A stretch of DNA of 64,000 nt. It comes from Calidihabitans tengchongensis. GTDB taxonomy: Bacteria; Sysuimicrobiota; Sysuimicrobiia; Sysuimicrobiales; Kaftiobacteriaceae. Position numbers and translations under genes: made by a program. The stretch is taken from assembly GCA_031459615.1 (NCBI GenBank), contig JAVKIE010000001.1, positions 234,890 through 298,889 on the forward strand, given 5' to 3'. Shown here in pieces: positions 35,943-47,594 of this stretch. The notes beneath the pieces are model-generated. The model saw nothing but the letters and a program-made list of their open reading frames with translations, had not been told where the DNA came from and did not search any database. The first letter of the stretch is position 1, and each line of letters starts with the position of its first letter.

Positions 35943-37177
35943 CGGCGCAGCAGATGGAGCCGCAGGGCGTTGAGGGCGGCCTGGGAGGCGAGAAAGCGGA
36001 TGCCCTCCCTACCCGCTTCCGCTCCCAGCTGCAACCGGCGCGTGTCCACGCCCTCCGGGTGGGCCAGGGACAGGAACACCAGCCCCACGGGCTTGTCGGG
36101 GGTGCCCCCGGTGGGGCCGGCGATGCCCGTCAGTCCCACGCCCAGGGTGGCCCCCGCCCGCGCGCGCACGGCGGAGGCCATGGCCTCCGCCACCTCGGCG
36201 CTGACCGCGCCATGCCGGCGGAGCATCCCGGGGTCGACTCCGAGGTCGCGGACCTTGGCGTCGTTGCTGTAAGCCACGACGCCCAGCAGAAAATAGGCCG
36301 AGCTGCCGGGAACCGACGTCAGCCTCTGGCTCACCAGGCCGCCGGTGCAGGACTCCGCCACGGCCACCGTGACCCCCCGCGCGGTCAGCAGCGACGCGGT
36401 GACCGCTTCCAGCGTCTGGTCGTCGGTGCCGTAGACCAGGTCGCCCAGGCGCTCGCGGACCAGCGCCTCTCCACGGTCCAGGGCTGCGGCCACATCCTCG
36501 GGGCGGCCCTTGGCGGTCAGCCGCAGGTGCACCTCGCCGAGCTTGGCGTAGGGCGCGATGGTGGGCTGGGTGGCGGACAGCAGGTCCTTGATGCGGGCCT
36601 CGACCGCCGACTCCCCTTCCCCGGTGACCCGCAGTACCCGGGAGCGGATGACGATCCCGCCGGTGCGCTGGCGCAGCAGGGGCAGCAGGTAGGACTCGAC
36701 CATGCCCTGCATCTCGTAGGGGACGCCCGGCATGATGACGATGTCGCGCCCGTCGTCCTGGAGGTGAATGCCCGGCGCCGTGCCGCGGGCGTTGGGGATC
36801 ACCTGGGCGCCGCGGGGCACCAGGGCCTGCTTGTACACCGTCTCGGGCGGGGTGCGCCCGCGCGAGGCGAAGAAGCGGCGGATGTGTTCGGCCACCTCGG
36901 GATCGCGGACCAGCTCCCGCCCCAGGGCGGCGGCCACGGCCTCGACGGTCAGGTCGTCTTCGGTGGGCCCCAGGCCGCCCGTCATCACGACGAGGTCGGC
37001 CCGGCTCAGGGCCAGCCGCAGCGCCTCCCGGATCCGGGCAGGGTTGTCCCCCACCGTCTGGCGGCAGTGCACGTCCACGCCCACTTCGGCCAGACGCTGC
37101 CCCAGGTAGGCGGCATTGGTGTCCACGATCTGGCCCAGAAGCAGCTCGGTGCCGACGGAGATGATCTCTGCGCGCAT
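35939..37177 (-). CDS. cinA: CinA-like protein (MoCF-type domain plus nicotinamide-nucleotide amidase domain)
   Basis: A 412-residue CinA. The N-terminal molybdopterin-binding-like domain (MRAEIISVGTELLLGQIVDTN and TGGLGPTEDDLT) corresponds to the ADP-ribose pyrophosphatase part in characterised homologues. The C-terminal domain (VAESCTGGLVSQRLT, GLTGIAGPTGGTPDKPVG) is the PncC-type NMN deamidase that recycles pyridine nucleotides. It precedes thpR and recA in one transcript. The first conserved Met at 37177 is the start. Confidence 0.94.
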   Translation of the reverse strand: MRAEIISVGTELLLGQIVDTNAAYLGQRLAEVGVDVHCRQTVGDNPARIREALRLALSRADLVVMTGGLGPTEDDLTVEAVAAALGRELVRDPEVAEHIRRFFASRGRTPPETVYKQALVPRGAQVIPNARGTAPGIHLQDDGRDIVIMPGVPYEMQGMVESYLLPLLRQRTGGIVIRSRVLRVTGEGESAVEARIKDLLSATQPTIAPYAKLGEVHLRLTAKGRPEDVAAALDRGEALVRERLGDLVYGTDDQTLEAVTASLLTARGVTVAVAESCTGGLVSQRLTSVPGSSAYFLLGVVAYSNDAKVRDLGVDPGMLRRHGAVSAEVAEAMASAVRARAGATLGVGLTGIAGPTGGTPDKPVGLVFLSLAHPEGVDTRRLQLGAEAGREGIRFLASQAALNALRLHLLRR

Positions 37178-37243
37178 CTGTCGGTCCTGCGGAATCCGGG
37201 ATCAGAGACCCGGGATCAGAGAGTACGGCGACTGAGCCGCCAC

Positions 37244-38283
37244 CTACCTGCCCTCCGCGGTGAACGTCTGCTCCCACACCCGCCGGCCGGAGGGAGGCCG
37301 GACGGGCCGGCCGTCCACCAGGACCGTCACCGCCGGCGCGTTGCCCACCCGGACCGTGAGGCTGCGCTCGCCGGTCCAGGTGCGACGATCGCCCGCGCGC
37401 AGGAAGCCGGTGAAGACTTCCCGGCCGTCGGCCAGGACCCGCAGCCACGACAGGCCCACGGCCTGCACCGTCACCTCCACGCCGGACGACGGCGGGCGGA
37501 TGACCGGCGCGGGCTCGGGTGCGGCCGGCGCGGGCNNNNNNNNNNNNNNNNNNNNNNNNNNNNNNNNNNNNNNNNNNNNNNNNNNNNNNNNNNNNNNNNN
37601 NNNNNNNNNNNNNNNNNNNNNNNNNNNNNNNNNCCGGTGAAGACTTCCCGGCCGTCGGCCAGGACCCGCAGCCACGACAGGCCCACGGCCTGCACCGTCA
37701 CCTCCACGCCGGACGACGGCGGGCGGATGACCGGCGCGGGCTCGGGTGCGGCCGGCGCGGACGCCGGTGGCCGGGGGGCAGGCTCCGGCGCGGGCCGGGG
37801 CGGCTCTCCCACCGCCGCGGGGACCGGGGTCTGGAACTGGCGCAGCTGCTGGTAGCCGATGTATGCGAGGACGCCCACGACGGTCAGCACGATGACAGAG
37901 GCCGTCAGGAGGATCCGCCGCAGCCGCGAGGGCCGCGTGGCCGGGCGGATGGGGACTTCCGCCTGCACCGGCCCGATCAGGGGAGGCGCCGGCCCGCCGA
38001 GCACCTGCGCGGTCTCCGCCAGCAGATCGTCGGGATCCAGCCCCAGCGCGCGGGCGTAGGCCCGCAGGTACCCGCGGGCGTACGCTCTGCCGGGCAGGCG
38101 GTCGAACTGCTCCTCTTCCAGAGCCTGCAGGTAGCCGGCGCGGATGCGGGTCTGGGCGGAGGCGGCGGCCAGCGAGAGGCCCCGCGCCTCGCGCGCGGCG
38201 CGCAGGCGCTCGCCGATCCCCAGCGGCTTGCGGGGGGACGGGGCGGGTTCGGGCACGGTCTCCCTCTTCCACCGGCCCGCCAC
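37244..38283 (-). CDS. rodZ: RodZ-like cell-shape protein (spans an assembly gap)
   Basis: A bitopic protein that links the MreB cytoskeleton to cell-wall synthesis in characterised homologues. It has an N-terminal helix-turn-helix (GERLRAAREARGLSLAAAS), one membrane helix (ILLTASVIVLTVVGVLAYIG), a Pro/Ala-rich linker and a C-terminal DUF4115 beta domain (SWLRVLADGREVFTGFLRAG). N at 37536-37633 with duplicated flanks interrupt it. Removing 227 bp joins both parts into 271 codons. The start may be GTG 38283 or GTG 38256, both with ribosome binding sites. Confidence 0.85.
37407..37760. other. Second assembly gap with duplicated flanks
   Basis: Bases 37407-37533 and 37634-37760 are identical (127 bp) around two stray bases and 98 N. 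Removing 227 bp restores the rodZ frame. The total excess equals that of the first gap, which points to one scaffolding artefact. Confidence 0.92.
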
Positions 38284-38309
38284 CCTCTCCTCCGCCGCTC
38301 GATCGGCGG

Positions 38310-39224
38310 TCAGCCGGCGAGGGCTGTGGCGATCTCGGCGGCCAGCGCCGCGTTGGCCCGCAGAAGCGCCAGGTTCGCCCGCAGCGACCTCCCGCCGGTC
38401 AGCTCGGCCAGCGCCGCCAGGAGAAAGGGCGTGAGGTCGCCCCCGCGGACGCCCGCGGCCTCCGCCTTCCGGACGGCCGCCGCGACCGCCTGCTCCACCT
38501 CCTCGGATGTCAGGGCGTCCTGGGCGGGCACGGGCTGGGCCACCACCAGGGCGCTGCGCCGCCCCAGCGCGCGGTGGGCCCGCCAGATGGCCGCGGCCTG
38601 CGCGGGCGAGTCGATGCGGGCCGGCGCCGGCAGGCCGCTGTCCGGAGCGTAGAAGTAGGGGAACCGGTCGGTGCGGTAGGCCACCACCGTGACACCGGCG
38701 GTGTCCAGGTACTCCAGGGTCCGGGCCACGTCGCAGATGGCCTTGGCCCCGGAGCAGACCACCACCACCGGGTGCGCGGCCAGAGCCCCCAGGTCGGCCG
38801 AGATGTCCCCGGTGCGCTCGGCACCCAGGTGCACTCCGCCGATGCCGCCGGTGCTTACCACCTGGATGCCCACGCGCTCGGCCACGATCACGGTGGCGGA
38901 GACGGTAGTGCCACCGCAGGCTTCCCGGGCCACCGCCACCGGCAGATCCCGGGCGGCGACCTTCATCACCCCGGGGCGCAGCAGCCGGGCGAGGTCCTCC
39001 CCGGAGGCGCCCACGCGGATCCGGCCGTCCACCACCGCGATCACCGCGGGGACGGCGCCGCCGTCCCGTACCGCCTGGTGCATCCGGGCGGCGGAGTGCA
39101 GCGCCAGGTCGCCCGGCAGGCCGTGGGAGATCACCGCGGACTCCAGGGCCACCACCGGCTGCCCGGCGGCCAGGGCCCGGTCCACATCGGCCGAGACGTC
39201 AAGGGGAGGCGGCCAGTCCGGCAT
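38310..39224 (-). CDS. psuG: Pseudouridine-5'-phosphate glycosidase
   Basis: Splits pseudouridine 5'-phosphate into uracil and ribose 5-phosphate. The 304-residue product has family motifs ALESAVISHGLP, GRIRVGASGEDL, GGTTVSATV, STGGIGGVHLGAE and CSGAKAICDVARTLEYLDT. Its start overlaps psuK by 26 bp, so kinase and glycosidase are made together. rodZ follows after 26 bp in the same direction. Confidence 0.94.
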   Translation of the reverse strand: MPDWPPPLDVSADVDRALAAGQPVVALESAVISHGLPGDLALHSAARMHQAVRDGGAVPAVIAVVDGRIRVGASGEDLARLLRPGVMKVAARDLPVAVAREACGGTTVSATVIVAERVGIQVVSTGGIGGVHLGAERTGDISADLGALAAHPVVVVCSGAKAICDVARTLEYLDTAGVTVVAYRTDRFPYFYAPDSGLPAPARIDSPAQAAAIWRAHRALGRRSALVVAQPVPAQDALTSEEVEQAVAAAVRKAEAAGVRGGDLTPFLLAALAELTGGRSLRANLALLRANAALAAEIATALAG

Positions 39225-40146
39225 GGGCGCGCAGGGCGGCCAGGTTGAGTTCGGGATGGGTGCTGCCTTCCACGGTCACCGTCACCGCGCCGGCGGCAGC
39301 GGCCAGGGCCGCCGCCGCGCGCTCGGGCAGGCCAGACAGCAGCGCGTAGACGACGACCGCGGCCACCGCGTCTCCCGCCCCGGTGGGGTCGGCGACGGTC
39401 ACGGGCGGCGCGGGCGCGCGGTGGACATCCTGTCCCGCCCACATCACGCCGTCTTCTCCCACCGTCACCACCACGGTGCGGGGTCCGCGCTCCCGCAGGA
39501 CCGCCGCCGCCCGGGCGGCGTCCTCGGTCCCGGCCAGGACCGCCGCCTCGCGGGCGCTGCAGACCAGCGCATCCGCCCGGGACAGGTGCGGGAGCAGCCG
39601 CCCGGCCTTGGCGGGGGAGACCGCCAGCAGGCACAACATCCCCCGCCGCGGCAGTTCCACGGCGGCCGCCAGCGTCGGCGGCGACAGGTTGGCATCGGCG
39701 ACCAGAACGCGGGCGGTGCGCACCGCGGCTGCCTGGGGACGCAGGTGCTCCGGAGTGAGGGCTTCCGCCGCCACCATCTGCGACACCGCGTACAGTACCC
39801 GTCCGCCCGACATCACCGCCACGTAGGCGTTGGGCCGGGCGTCCACGGCCACCACCCCGGAAACGTCCACGCCGGCGCGGGCTGTAGCCGCGACCACCTG
39901 GTCGGACAGCGGGTCCGATCCCACCCCCGCCACCAGCCGGACCGGCACGCCCAGCCGCGCCAGGTTCTCGGCCACGTTGCGTGCGGCGCCTCCCGCTCCC
40001 AGGCGCACGCGGCCCGGCGTGCTCACGCCTGCGGGCAACGGGTCGGCCGCCGCCACCACGTCGGCGTTGCACCCGCCCACGACCACCACGGCCGGCGGAT
40101 GTCCCTTCCGCCGGTTGCTATCCGGGCGGGACGGGCGGGGATCCAT
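39199..40146 (-). CDS. psuK: PfkB-family carbohydrate kinase, probable pseudouridine kinase
   Basis: A 315-residue ribokinase-fold kinase. The N-terminal part has GGCNADVVAAAD and RLGAGGAARNVAENLARLG. The C-terminal PfkB signature is VADPTGAGDAVAA, with the catalytic Asp in GAGD. PfkB kinases act on many sugars and nucleosides. The overlap with psuG makes pseudouridine the likely substrate. The gene diverges from a BMP-type nucleoside importer across 137 bp in which I see no clear promoter. Confidence 0.9.
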   Translation of the reverse strand: MDPRPSRPDSNRRKGHPPAVVVVGGCNADVVAAADPLPAGVSTPGRVRLGAGGAARNVAENLARLGVPVRLVAGVGSDPLSDQVVAATARAGVDVSGVVAVDARPNAYVAVMSGGRVLYAVSQMVAAEALTPEHLRPQAAAVRTARVLVADANLSPPTLAAAVELPRRGMLCLLAVSPAKAGRLLPHLSRADALVCSAREAAVLAGTEDAARAAAVLRERGPRTVVVTVGEDGVMWAGQDVHRAPAPPVTVADPTGAGDAVAAVVVYALLSGLPERAAAALAAAAGAVTVTVEGSTHPELNLAALRAHAGLAASP

Positions 40147-40283
40147 CGTCGTGGGTCATTCGGCGCGGTGTCCGGACTTCCCCGCCATCCGCCCTCGCAG
40201 GTATTGGGCATCCCCGCGCCGTAGTGGGGAGGTGGTGCAGCTCCGCTGCCCCAATCCGGACTGCCCACGGGAGGGACGACGCG

Positions 40284-41618
40284 ATGAGGTCACGACTGTG
40301 GCTGTTGCTCCTCCTGCTCGCGGGTGCGTCGCTGGTCGCCCAGGCCCTGCCGCCCCGGGCGGCCCAGGCGGCGCCCCGGACGTTCAAGATCGCCGTGGTG
40401 TCCGACGTGGGAGGTCGCGGGGACCTCTCCTTCAACGATATGGCCTTCAAGGGAGGCGAGGACGCCGAGCGGGACTTTGGCGTCCAGATGGTGGAGCTGG
40501 TCAGCAAGGTGGAAGCCGATTACGTGCCCAACCTCACCACCGCCGCCCGGGACCCCCAGGTTCAGCTGATCGTGGGGGTGGGCTTCCTGCTCAGCGACGC
40601 TCTGGCCCAGGTGGCCCGGCGCTTCCCCCAGAAGAACTTCGTGGGGATTGATACCTTCGCCCAGTCCATCGTCAAGGAGAAGTTCCCCGCCCAGTACCCG
40701 CTGCCCAACCTGATGGACATCGTCTACGAGGAACACAAGGGCAGCGCGCTGGTGGGAGCCCTGGGCGCGCTGCTGGCGGCCCAGTACAACAAGCCGCACA
40801 TCGGCGGGGTCTTCGGCATCGAGATCCCCGTCCTGTGGAAGTTTGAGATCGGCTACAAGTGGGGCGCCCGGTGGGCCGCCCTGTGGCTGCAGAAGGGCAA
40901 GCCGGACAAGGTCTTCAAGTACCACAAGGACTTCGTCCTGTGGACCTACACCGGCACCTTCAGCGACATCCCCAAGGGCTACGCCGCCGCCAAGGCCATG
41001 TACGCCAAGGACGCGGTGGCGGTCTACAACATTGCCGGCCCCCTGGGGCTGGGCATCAACCAGGCCGTGCAGGAGATCGCCCGGGCCCAGGGGCTGCGCA
41101 TGGGGCCGCCGTTCTGGATCGGTGTGGACGCCAACCAGGACTGGATCAACCCCGGCTTCGTCATCGCCAGCATGATGAAGCGCGTGGACCGGGGCGTGTA
41201 CTACGCCACCAAGTTCGTCCGGGACGGGCGGTTCCGGGATCTGGTCAAGCAGACCAACGGCGTGCTGACCCTGGGCATCGGGACCAAGGTGGCCGGGGAG
41301 CTGACCGAAGGGATCTCGATCAGCACCCTCGATGATCTGGACGAGTTCGTGCAGATGGGCGTGCGGGCGGAGAAGCTGACCGGCAAGAAGGTCCTGCCGG
41401 CGCCGCCCGACCAGATCCGGGCCCGGGTCAAAGCCATGCGGGACGCCCAGCCGGCGTGGATCTGGAACGCGGTGGCCGAACTGGAGCGCAAGGTCCGCAA
41501 TGGCGAGGTGACTGTGCCGCTGGTCGTCACCAAGCCCGACATCGAGAAGTGGCGCAACGAGCTGGGGTCCGCCCCCCTCTTCCGGCCGGCGGCGGGCCTC
41601 CCGGTGGGCGCTCCCTGA
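40284..41618 (+). CDS. BMP-family nucleoside ABC transporter substrate-binding protein
   Basis: A 444-residue exported binding protein. The signal peptide (MRSRLWLLLLLLAGASLVAQ with a cleavage region near AQAAPR) lacks a lipobox cysteine, so it is probably secreted or N-terminally anchored. The BMP/Med core follows (FKIAVVSDVGGRGDLSFNDM, LIVGVGFLLSDAL, NFVGIDTF). This family binds purine and pyrimidine nucleosides. GGGAGG precedes the ATG. It starts a four-gene importer operon divergent from psuK-psuG, so pseudouridine or uridine is a likely ligand by context. Confidence 0.9.
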   Translation: MRSRLWLLLLLLAGASLVAQALPPRAAQAAPRTFKIAVVSDVGGRGDLSFNDMAFKGGEDAERDFGVQMVELVSKVEADYVPNLTTAARDPQVQLIVGVGFLLSDALAQVARRFPQKNFVGIDTFAQSIVKEKFPAQYPLPNLMDIVYEEHKGSALVGALGALLAAQYNKPHIGGVFGIEIPVLWKFEIGYKWGARWAALWLQKGKPDKVFKYHKDFVLWTYTGTFSDIPKGYAAAKAMYAKDAVAVYNIAGPLGLGINQAVQEIARAQGLRMGPPFWIGVDANQDWINPGFVIASMMKRVDRGVYYATKFVRDGRFRDLVKQTNGVLTLGIGTKVAGELTEGISISTLDDLDEFVQMGVRAEKLTGKKVLPAPPDQIRARVKAMRDAQPAWIWNAVAELERKVRNGEVTVPLVVTKPDIEKWRNELGSAPLFRPAAGLPVGAP

Positions 41619-41644
41619 TCGATCCGCGCGGGCCGATGGCGCAC

Positions 41645-41685
41645 GGGGCAGGCCGGACGGGCGGTTTGCCGGACCGGCCTGCCCC
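41645..41685 (+). promoter_or_regulatory. Intergenic stem-loop between binding protein and ATPase
   Basis: GGGGCAGGCCGG and CCGGCCTGCCCC pair perfectly around a 17-base loop. No T tract follows. Such hairpins between a binding-protein gene and its ABC genes usually reduce readthrough or protect the 5' message, giving more binding protein than transporter. Confidence 0.55.
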
Positions 41686-41724
41686 GCCGTGTGTGGGGAT
41701 GGGCGGGCGGGGCGCGGAGGGGTG

Positions 41725-43290
<1,566 letters not shown>

Positions 43291-44292
43291 AGCCGTCGCC
43301 ACCGTCGCCCTCGGCCTGCTGGCCGGGGCGGTCCTGATGCGGGCGTTCGGCTACTCCCCTCTGGTCGCCTACCGGGCGCTCCTGGTCGGCGCCTTCGGCA
43401 GCACCGCGGACATCCTGGAAACCCTGGCGTTCGCCACCCCCCTGATGCTGACCGCCCTCACGTTCGCCGTCGGCGTGCGGGCGGGTCTGTTCAACATCGG
43501 CGCCGAGGGCCAGATGTACCTGGGCGCGATCGGCGCCACCTTCGTGGCGGGGATGCTGCACCTGCCCCCGGGGCTGCACGCAGCCGGCGCCACCGCCGCC
43601 GGGATGGCCGCCGGCGCCCTGTGGGCCCTGATCCCGGGGGTGCTGAAGGTGTGGCGGGGGGCCCACGAGGTCATCTCCACCATCATGACCAACTGGGTGG
43701 CCTTCCACCTGTCCACCTACCTGGCCATCAACTTCCTGGGCGAACCCGGCCGGGCCGAGCGGACCGTGCCGGCCCTGCCGGGGGCGCGCTACCCGGTCCT
43801 CAGCGAGGACAGCACCCTCACTGCCGTCATCTTCGTGGCCGTGGCGATGGCGGTGGCGGTGTACCTGTACCTGTGGGGGACCCGTCAGGGCTACGAGCTG
43901 CGCCTGGCCGGCGAAAACCCCGACGCCGCCCGCTACGCGGGGGTGCACGCCGGGCGGGTGGTGGTCGGCAGCTTCGTCATCGGGGGGATGGCCGCCGGGC
44001 TGGCCGGCGCCAGCCAGATCATCGGGCGGCCGCCGGCGTGGTCGCTGTACGCGACGCTGGGCAACGTGGCCACCCTGGGCTTTGACGGCATCGGGGTGGC
44101 GCTGGTGGGCCGCAATCACCCCCTGGGGGCGATCCTGGCGGCGGTGCTGTTCGGCGCGCTGGCCCACGGAGGCCGGTTGATGGAGTACGAGGCCGGCGTC
44201 CTGTCGGAACTGGTGCGGGCCATCAACGGCCTGATCGTCATCGCCCTGGCCGCCCCCGAACTGTGGGCGCTGCTGAGCCGGAGGTGGCGGCG

Positions 44293-45270
44293 GTGATCGT
44301 CCGCCGGCTGGGGCTGGCCGTGGCCGCCGTGGCGGGGGTGGCGGCGGTCGGGGGGCTGCTGGACCGGGTGGGGCTGCCCCCGGTGTCGCTGCTGGAGGCG
44401 GGGCTGCTGGCCATGACTCCCCTGGCGCTGGCGGCGGTGGGCGAGTGCCTGAACGAGAAGGCCGGGGTGGTGAACATCGGCCTGGAGGCCATCTTCATGA
44501 TCAGCGCCACCACCGGGGTGTGGACCGCCGAGGTCTTCAACAGCGGCGTGATGGGCCTGGCCGGCGGCGGCGTCACCGGCGCGGTGGTGGGGTGGGCCCT
44601 GGGGGCCGTCAGCGTGTACGGCCGCGCCGACCAGATCATCGCGGGCATGGGGTTGAACATCTTCGCCCTGGGCTTTGTGCCGTTTCTGCTGATCAGCCTG
44701 TGGGCGTTTCCCGGCATCCACCTCTTCCCCAACGAGCTGATGGTGCGCCGCATCCTGACCCCCCTGGGCCAGATCAGCCCCGTGACCGTGGCCGCCGTGA
44801 TGGTGGCGGTGGCCGCGCACTATCTGCTGCACCGTACGGTCCTGGGCTTCCGGATCACCGCGGTGGGCGAGCGGCCGGAGGCGGTGGACGTGGCGGGGCT
44901 GCGGGTGGACCGGCTGCGGGTGCTGACCAGCACCCTGGGCGGCGCGCTGGCCGGGGTGGGCGGGGCGTTTCTGCCCCTGGGCTGGTTCGGGGCGCTGGTG
45001 AAGGAGATCTCGGCCGGGCGGGGCTTCATCGCCCTGGCCTGCGTGGTCTTTGCCGGACTGGAGCCGCTGCTGGCCCTGGGGGCGGCGCTGCTGTTCGGGC
45101 TGGCGGACGGCTTCGCCTCGGCGGTGGCTGTCACTCCGGGGGTGAAGGAGCGGATCCCCTTTTACTTCGTGAGCATGATCCCCTATCTCACCACCCTGGT
45201 GGTGGTGGCGGCGGTGATCGGCCGCCGGCGCTTTCCCAGCACCGTGGGCCGGCCCTACGCCCGCGAGTGA
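44293..45270 (+). CDS. Nucleoside ABC transporter permease 2
   Basis: A 325-residue permease of the same family as its neighbour, with the counterpart motif LNEKAGVVNIGLEAIFMISA. It pairs with permease 1 to form the heterodimeric channel, as YufP and YufQ do in Bacillus. The GTG at 44293 is set by the overlap with permease 1. It ends the operon, 16 bp from the convergent ftsK. Confidence 0.92.
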   Translation: MIVRRLGLAVAAVAGVAAVGGLLDRVGLPPVSLLEAGLLAMTPLALAAVGECLNEKAGVVNIGLEAIFMISATTGVWTAEVFNSGVMGLAGGGVTGAVVGWALGAVSVYGRADQIIAGMGLNIFALGFVPFLLISLWAFPGIHLFPNELMVRRILTPLGQISPVTVAAVMVAVAAHYLLHRTVLGFRITAVGERPEAVDVAGLRVDRLRVLTSTLGGALAGVGGAFLPLGWFGALVKEISAGRGFIALACVVFAGLEPLLALGAALLFGLADGFASAVAVTPGVKERIPFYFVSMIPYLTTLVVVAAVIGRRRFPSTVGRPYARE

Positions 45271-45286
45271 GCGTGGGCGGGGCCGG

Positions 45287-47593
45287 TCAGGACTTCTTGA
45301 GCAGCCGCTCCAGCTCGTCCAGACCCACCAGGACCTCCCGGGGGTTGCTGCCCTGGGCGGGGCCGACGATGCCGCGTTCTTCCAGCTGGTCCACCAGGCG
45401 GGCCGCCCGCACGTAGCCGATCTTCATCTTGCGCTGCAGCAGCGACACCGAGCCGTACCCCGCCCGCACCACCAGGCGGGCGGCCTCCTCCAGCAGGGCG
45501 TCCCCGTCGCCGTCGCCGGACTCGGTGGCCTGCTCGGCGGCCAGCAGGTCCTGGTCGAACGCCGGGCGGCCCTGGGCCTTCCACCAGGCGACCAGCGCCT
45601 GGATCTCGCTGTCGGCGATGAACGCGCCCTGGGCGCGGGTGGGCCGCGCCGCCCCGATGGGCAGAAACAGCATGTCCCCCTTGCCCAGCAGTTTTTCGGC
45701 GCCCGGCGCGTCCAGGATGGTGCGGCTGTCCACCTGGCTGCTGACGGCAAAAGCGATCCGGGAGGGGATGTTGGCCTTGATGAGGCCCGTGATCACGTCC
45801 ACCGACGGCCGCTGGGTGGCCACCACCAGGTGGATGCCGGTGGCCCGGGTCATCTGGGCCAGCCGGCAGATGACGTCCTCGAAGTCGGCGGGGGCCACCA
45901 TCATCAGGTCGGCCAGCTCGTCCACCACGATGACGATGTAGGGCAGCCGTTCCCCGCCCGGGATCTGGTTGTAGGTCTGGATGTTGCGGGTGCCGGTGGC
46001 CGCAAACCGCTCGAAGCGCTCTTCCATCTCCCGCAGCATCTCCCGCAGGGCGCCGGCGGCGGCCCGGGGGTTGGTCACCACCGGGGCCAGCAGGTGCGGG
46101 ATGTTGGCATAGTGGGCGAACTCCACCCGCTTGGGGTCGATGAGCAGCAGCCGCAGGTCCAAAGGCGTGCACCGGAACAGCAGCCCGGCGATGATGGCGT
46201 TGAGCATCACCGACTTGCCCGACCCCGTGGCGCCCGCAATCAGCAGGTGGGGCATCTCGGTCAGGTCGGCGACGATGGGATGGCCGGCGATGTCCTTGCC
46301 CAGGGCCACCACCAGGGGACCCTGGGCGCGCTGGTACTCCTCGCTGCCGAGGATCTCTTTGATGTGCACCAGGGCCGTCTTCTGGTTGGGGACCTCGATG
46401 CCCACCGCCGACCGGCCCGGGATGGGACCCTCGATGCGCACGCTGCCGCTGGCCAGGGCGAGGGCGATGTCGTTAGCCAGGCTGCTGATCTTGCCCACCC
46501 GCACCCCCGGCGCCGGCTGGACCTCAAAGCGGGTCACCACCGGCCCCTGCTCCCAGCGCACGACCTTGACCTCCACCCCGAAGCTGGCCAGGGTCTGCTC
46601 CAGCAGGCGCGCCGTCTCGGCGGGGTCGGAGCGGCTGCGGCCGCGAGACGCCGCCGGCAGGTCTGCCAGCAGCGACAGCGGCGGCAGCGCGTAGCCGCCG
46701 GTGGGCACCTGCAGGTCCAGGGACTCCTGCTGGGCCTGCGCCGGAGGCTGGCCGGACCCGCGGCCCCTCCGGGGGGGTCGGGCCCGCGCCGGCGCGGGCG
46801 GAGGCTCCAGGTTCTCCGCCGCCCGCCCGACCTCGGGTGGAGCCTCCGGGGCTGGAGCGGGAGTGGCGGACGCGGGCGCCGGAGACGCGGGATGTGACAG
46901 AGCCGATTCCACGACCCGCGCGCGCTCGGCCACCACCGCCCGCGCGCGACGTCCGGCGTCCGCGACCCGGCGGGCGGAGGCGACCACCCCGTCAACCACG
47001 GCCGCCGCCAGCGCCCGCGCGGCCACGCCCAGGGCCGCCGTCGCTGCCACCACCCCTCGGACGACGGACGTCAGGCCCATCAGAGCCGCGCCGACCGCCC
47101 ACCGCAGGGCGGCCCACGCCCCTGCGACGACCACGGCCAGGTCGAACCGACCGGCCCACAGGACCCCCCATGCGGCCAGCAGGGACAGGGCCACCCAGGC
47201 GCCGAGATGTCCCAGAGCGCGGCGCAGGCCCCACAGGAGGGCCCCTCCCACAAGGCCGGCCCCTCCACCTCGCAGCCCTTCGGCCAGTTCCGCCCCGGCC
47301 GGCACGCGTGCGTGGATGGCCCCCGCCGCCGCGGTCGCCACCAGCGCCACCCCGGCCGCCCGGAGGCCGGTCCCGGACCGGCCCGGTGCGACCAGGAGGG
47401 CGATCCCCCCTACGGCCAGGCTGGCGGGAATCAGCCAGGCCAGGCGCCCCAGCAGCAGCCGCTGAACTCGTCCCAGGACCTCGGCCACCCCGGTGGCCCC
47501 GGGCACAAAGGACAGCGCCAGCACCAGTCCCCCGACCAGCAGGATCGCGCCCGCCGGCCGGGCGCGGGAGCGGGACCGTTTCCTGCGCGCCAC
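45287..47593 (-). CDS. ftsK: DNA translocase FtsK/SpoIIIE
   Basis: Pumps chromosomal DNA through the closing septum. The 768-residue product has an N-terminal hydrophobic region with several membrane segments (AILLVGGLVLALSFV and later ones), an Ala/Pro-rich linker, the RecA-like motor (IAGATGSGKSVMLNAIIAGLL, IVVDELADLMM, TQRPSVDVITGLIKANIPSR) and a C-terminal gamma winged helix (SVSLLQRKMKIGYVRAARLV). The GTG at 47593 follows GGAGGACGG one base after uppP. It is shorter than enteric FtsK, similar to SpoIIIE. Confidence 0.94.
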   Translation of the reverse strand: MARRKRSRSRARPAGAILLVGGLVLALSFVPGATGVAEVLGRVQRLLLGRLAWLIPASLAVGGIALLVAPGRSGTGLRAAGVALVATAAAGAIHARVPAGAELAEGLRGGGAGLVGGALLWGLRRALGHLGAWVALSLLAAWGVLWAGRFDLAVVVAGAWAALRWAVGAALMGLTSVVRGVVAATAALGVAARALAAAVVDGVVASARRVADAGRRARAVVAERARVVESALSHPASPAPASATPAPAPEAPPEVGRAAENLEPPPAPARARPPRRGRGSGQPPAQAQQESLDLQVPTGGYALPPLSLLADLPAASRGRSRSDPAETARLLEQTLASFGVEVKVVRWEQGPVVTRFEVQPAPGVRVGKISSLANDIALALASGSVRIEGPIPGRSAVGIEVPNQKTALVHIKEILGSEEYQRAQGPLVVALGKDIAGHPIVADLTEMPHLLIAGATGSGKSVMLNAIIAGLLFRCTPLDLRLLLIDPKRVEFAHYANIPHLLAPVVTNPRAAAGALREMLREMEERFERFAATGTRNIQTYNQIPGGERLPYIVIVVDELADLMMVAPADFEDVICRLAQMTRATGIHLVVATQRPSVDVITGLIKANIPSRIAFAVSSQVDSRTILDAPGAEKLLGKGDMLFLPIGAARPTRAQGAFIADSEIQALVAWWKAQGRPAFDQDLLAAEQATESGDGDGDALLEEAARLVVRAGYGSVSLLQRKMKIGYVRAARLVDQLEERGIVGPAQGSNPREVLVGLDELERLLKKS

Positions 47594-47594
47594 G

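Noticed and set aside
40147..40283. Riboswitch before the nucleoside importer
   Set aside because: A CCCC...GGGG hairpin is present, but no conserved purine or other riboswitch core is visible.
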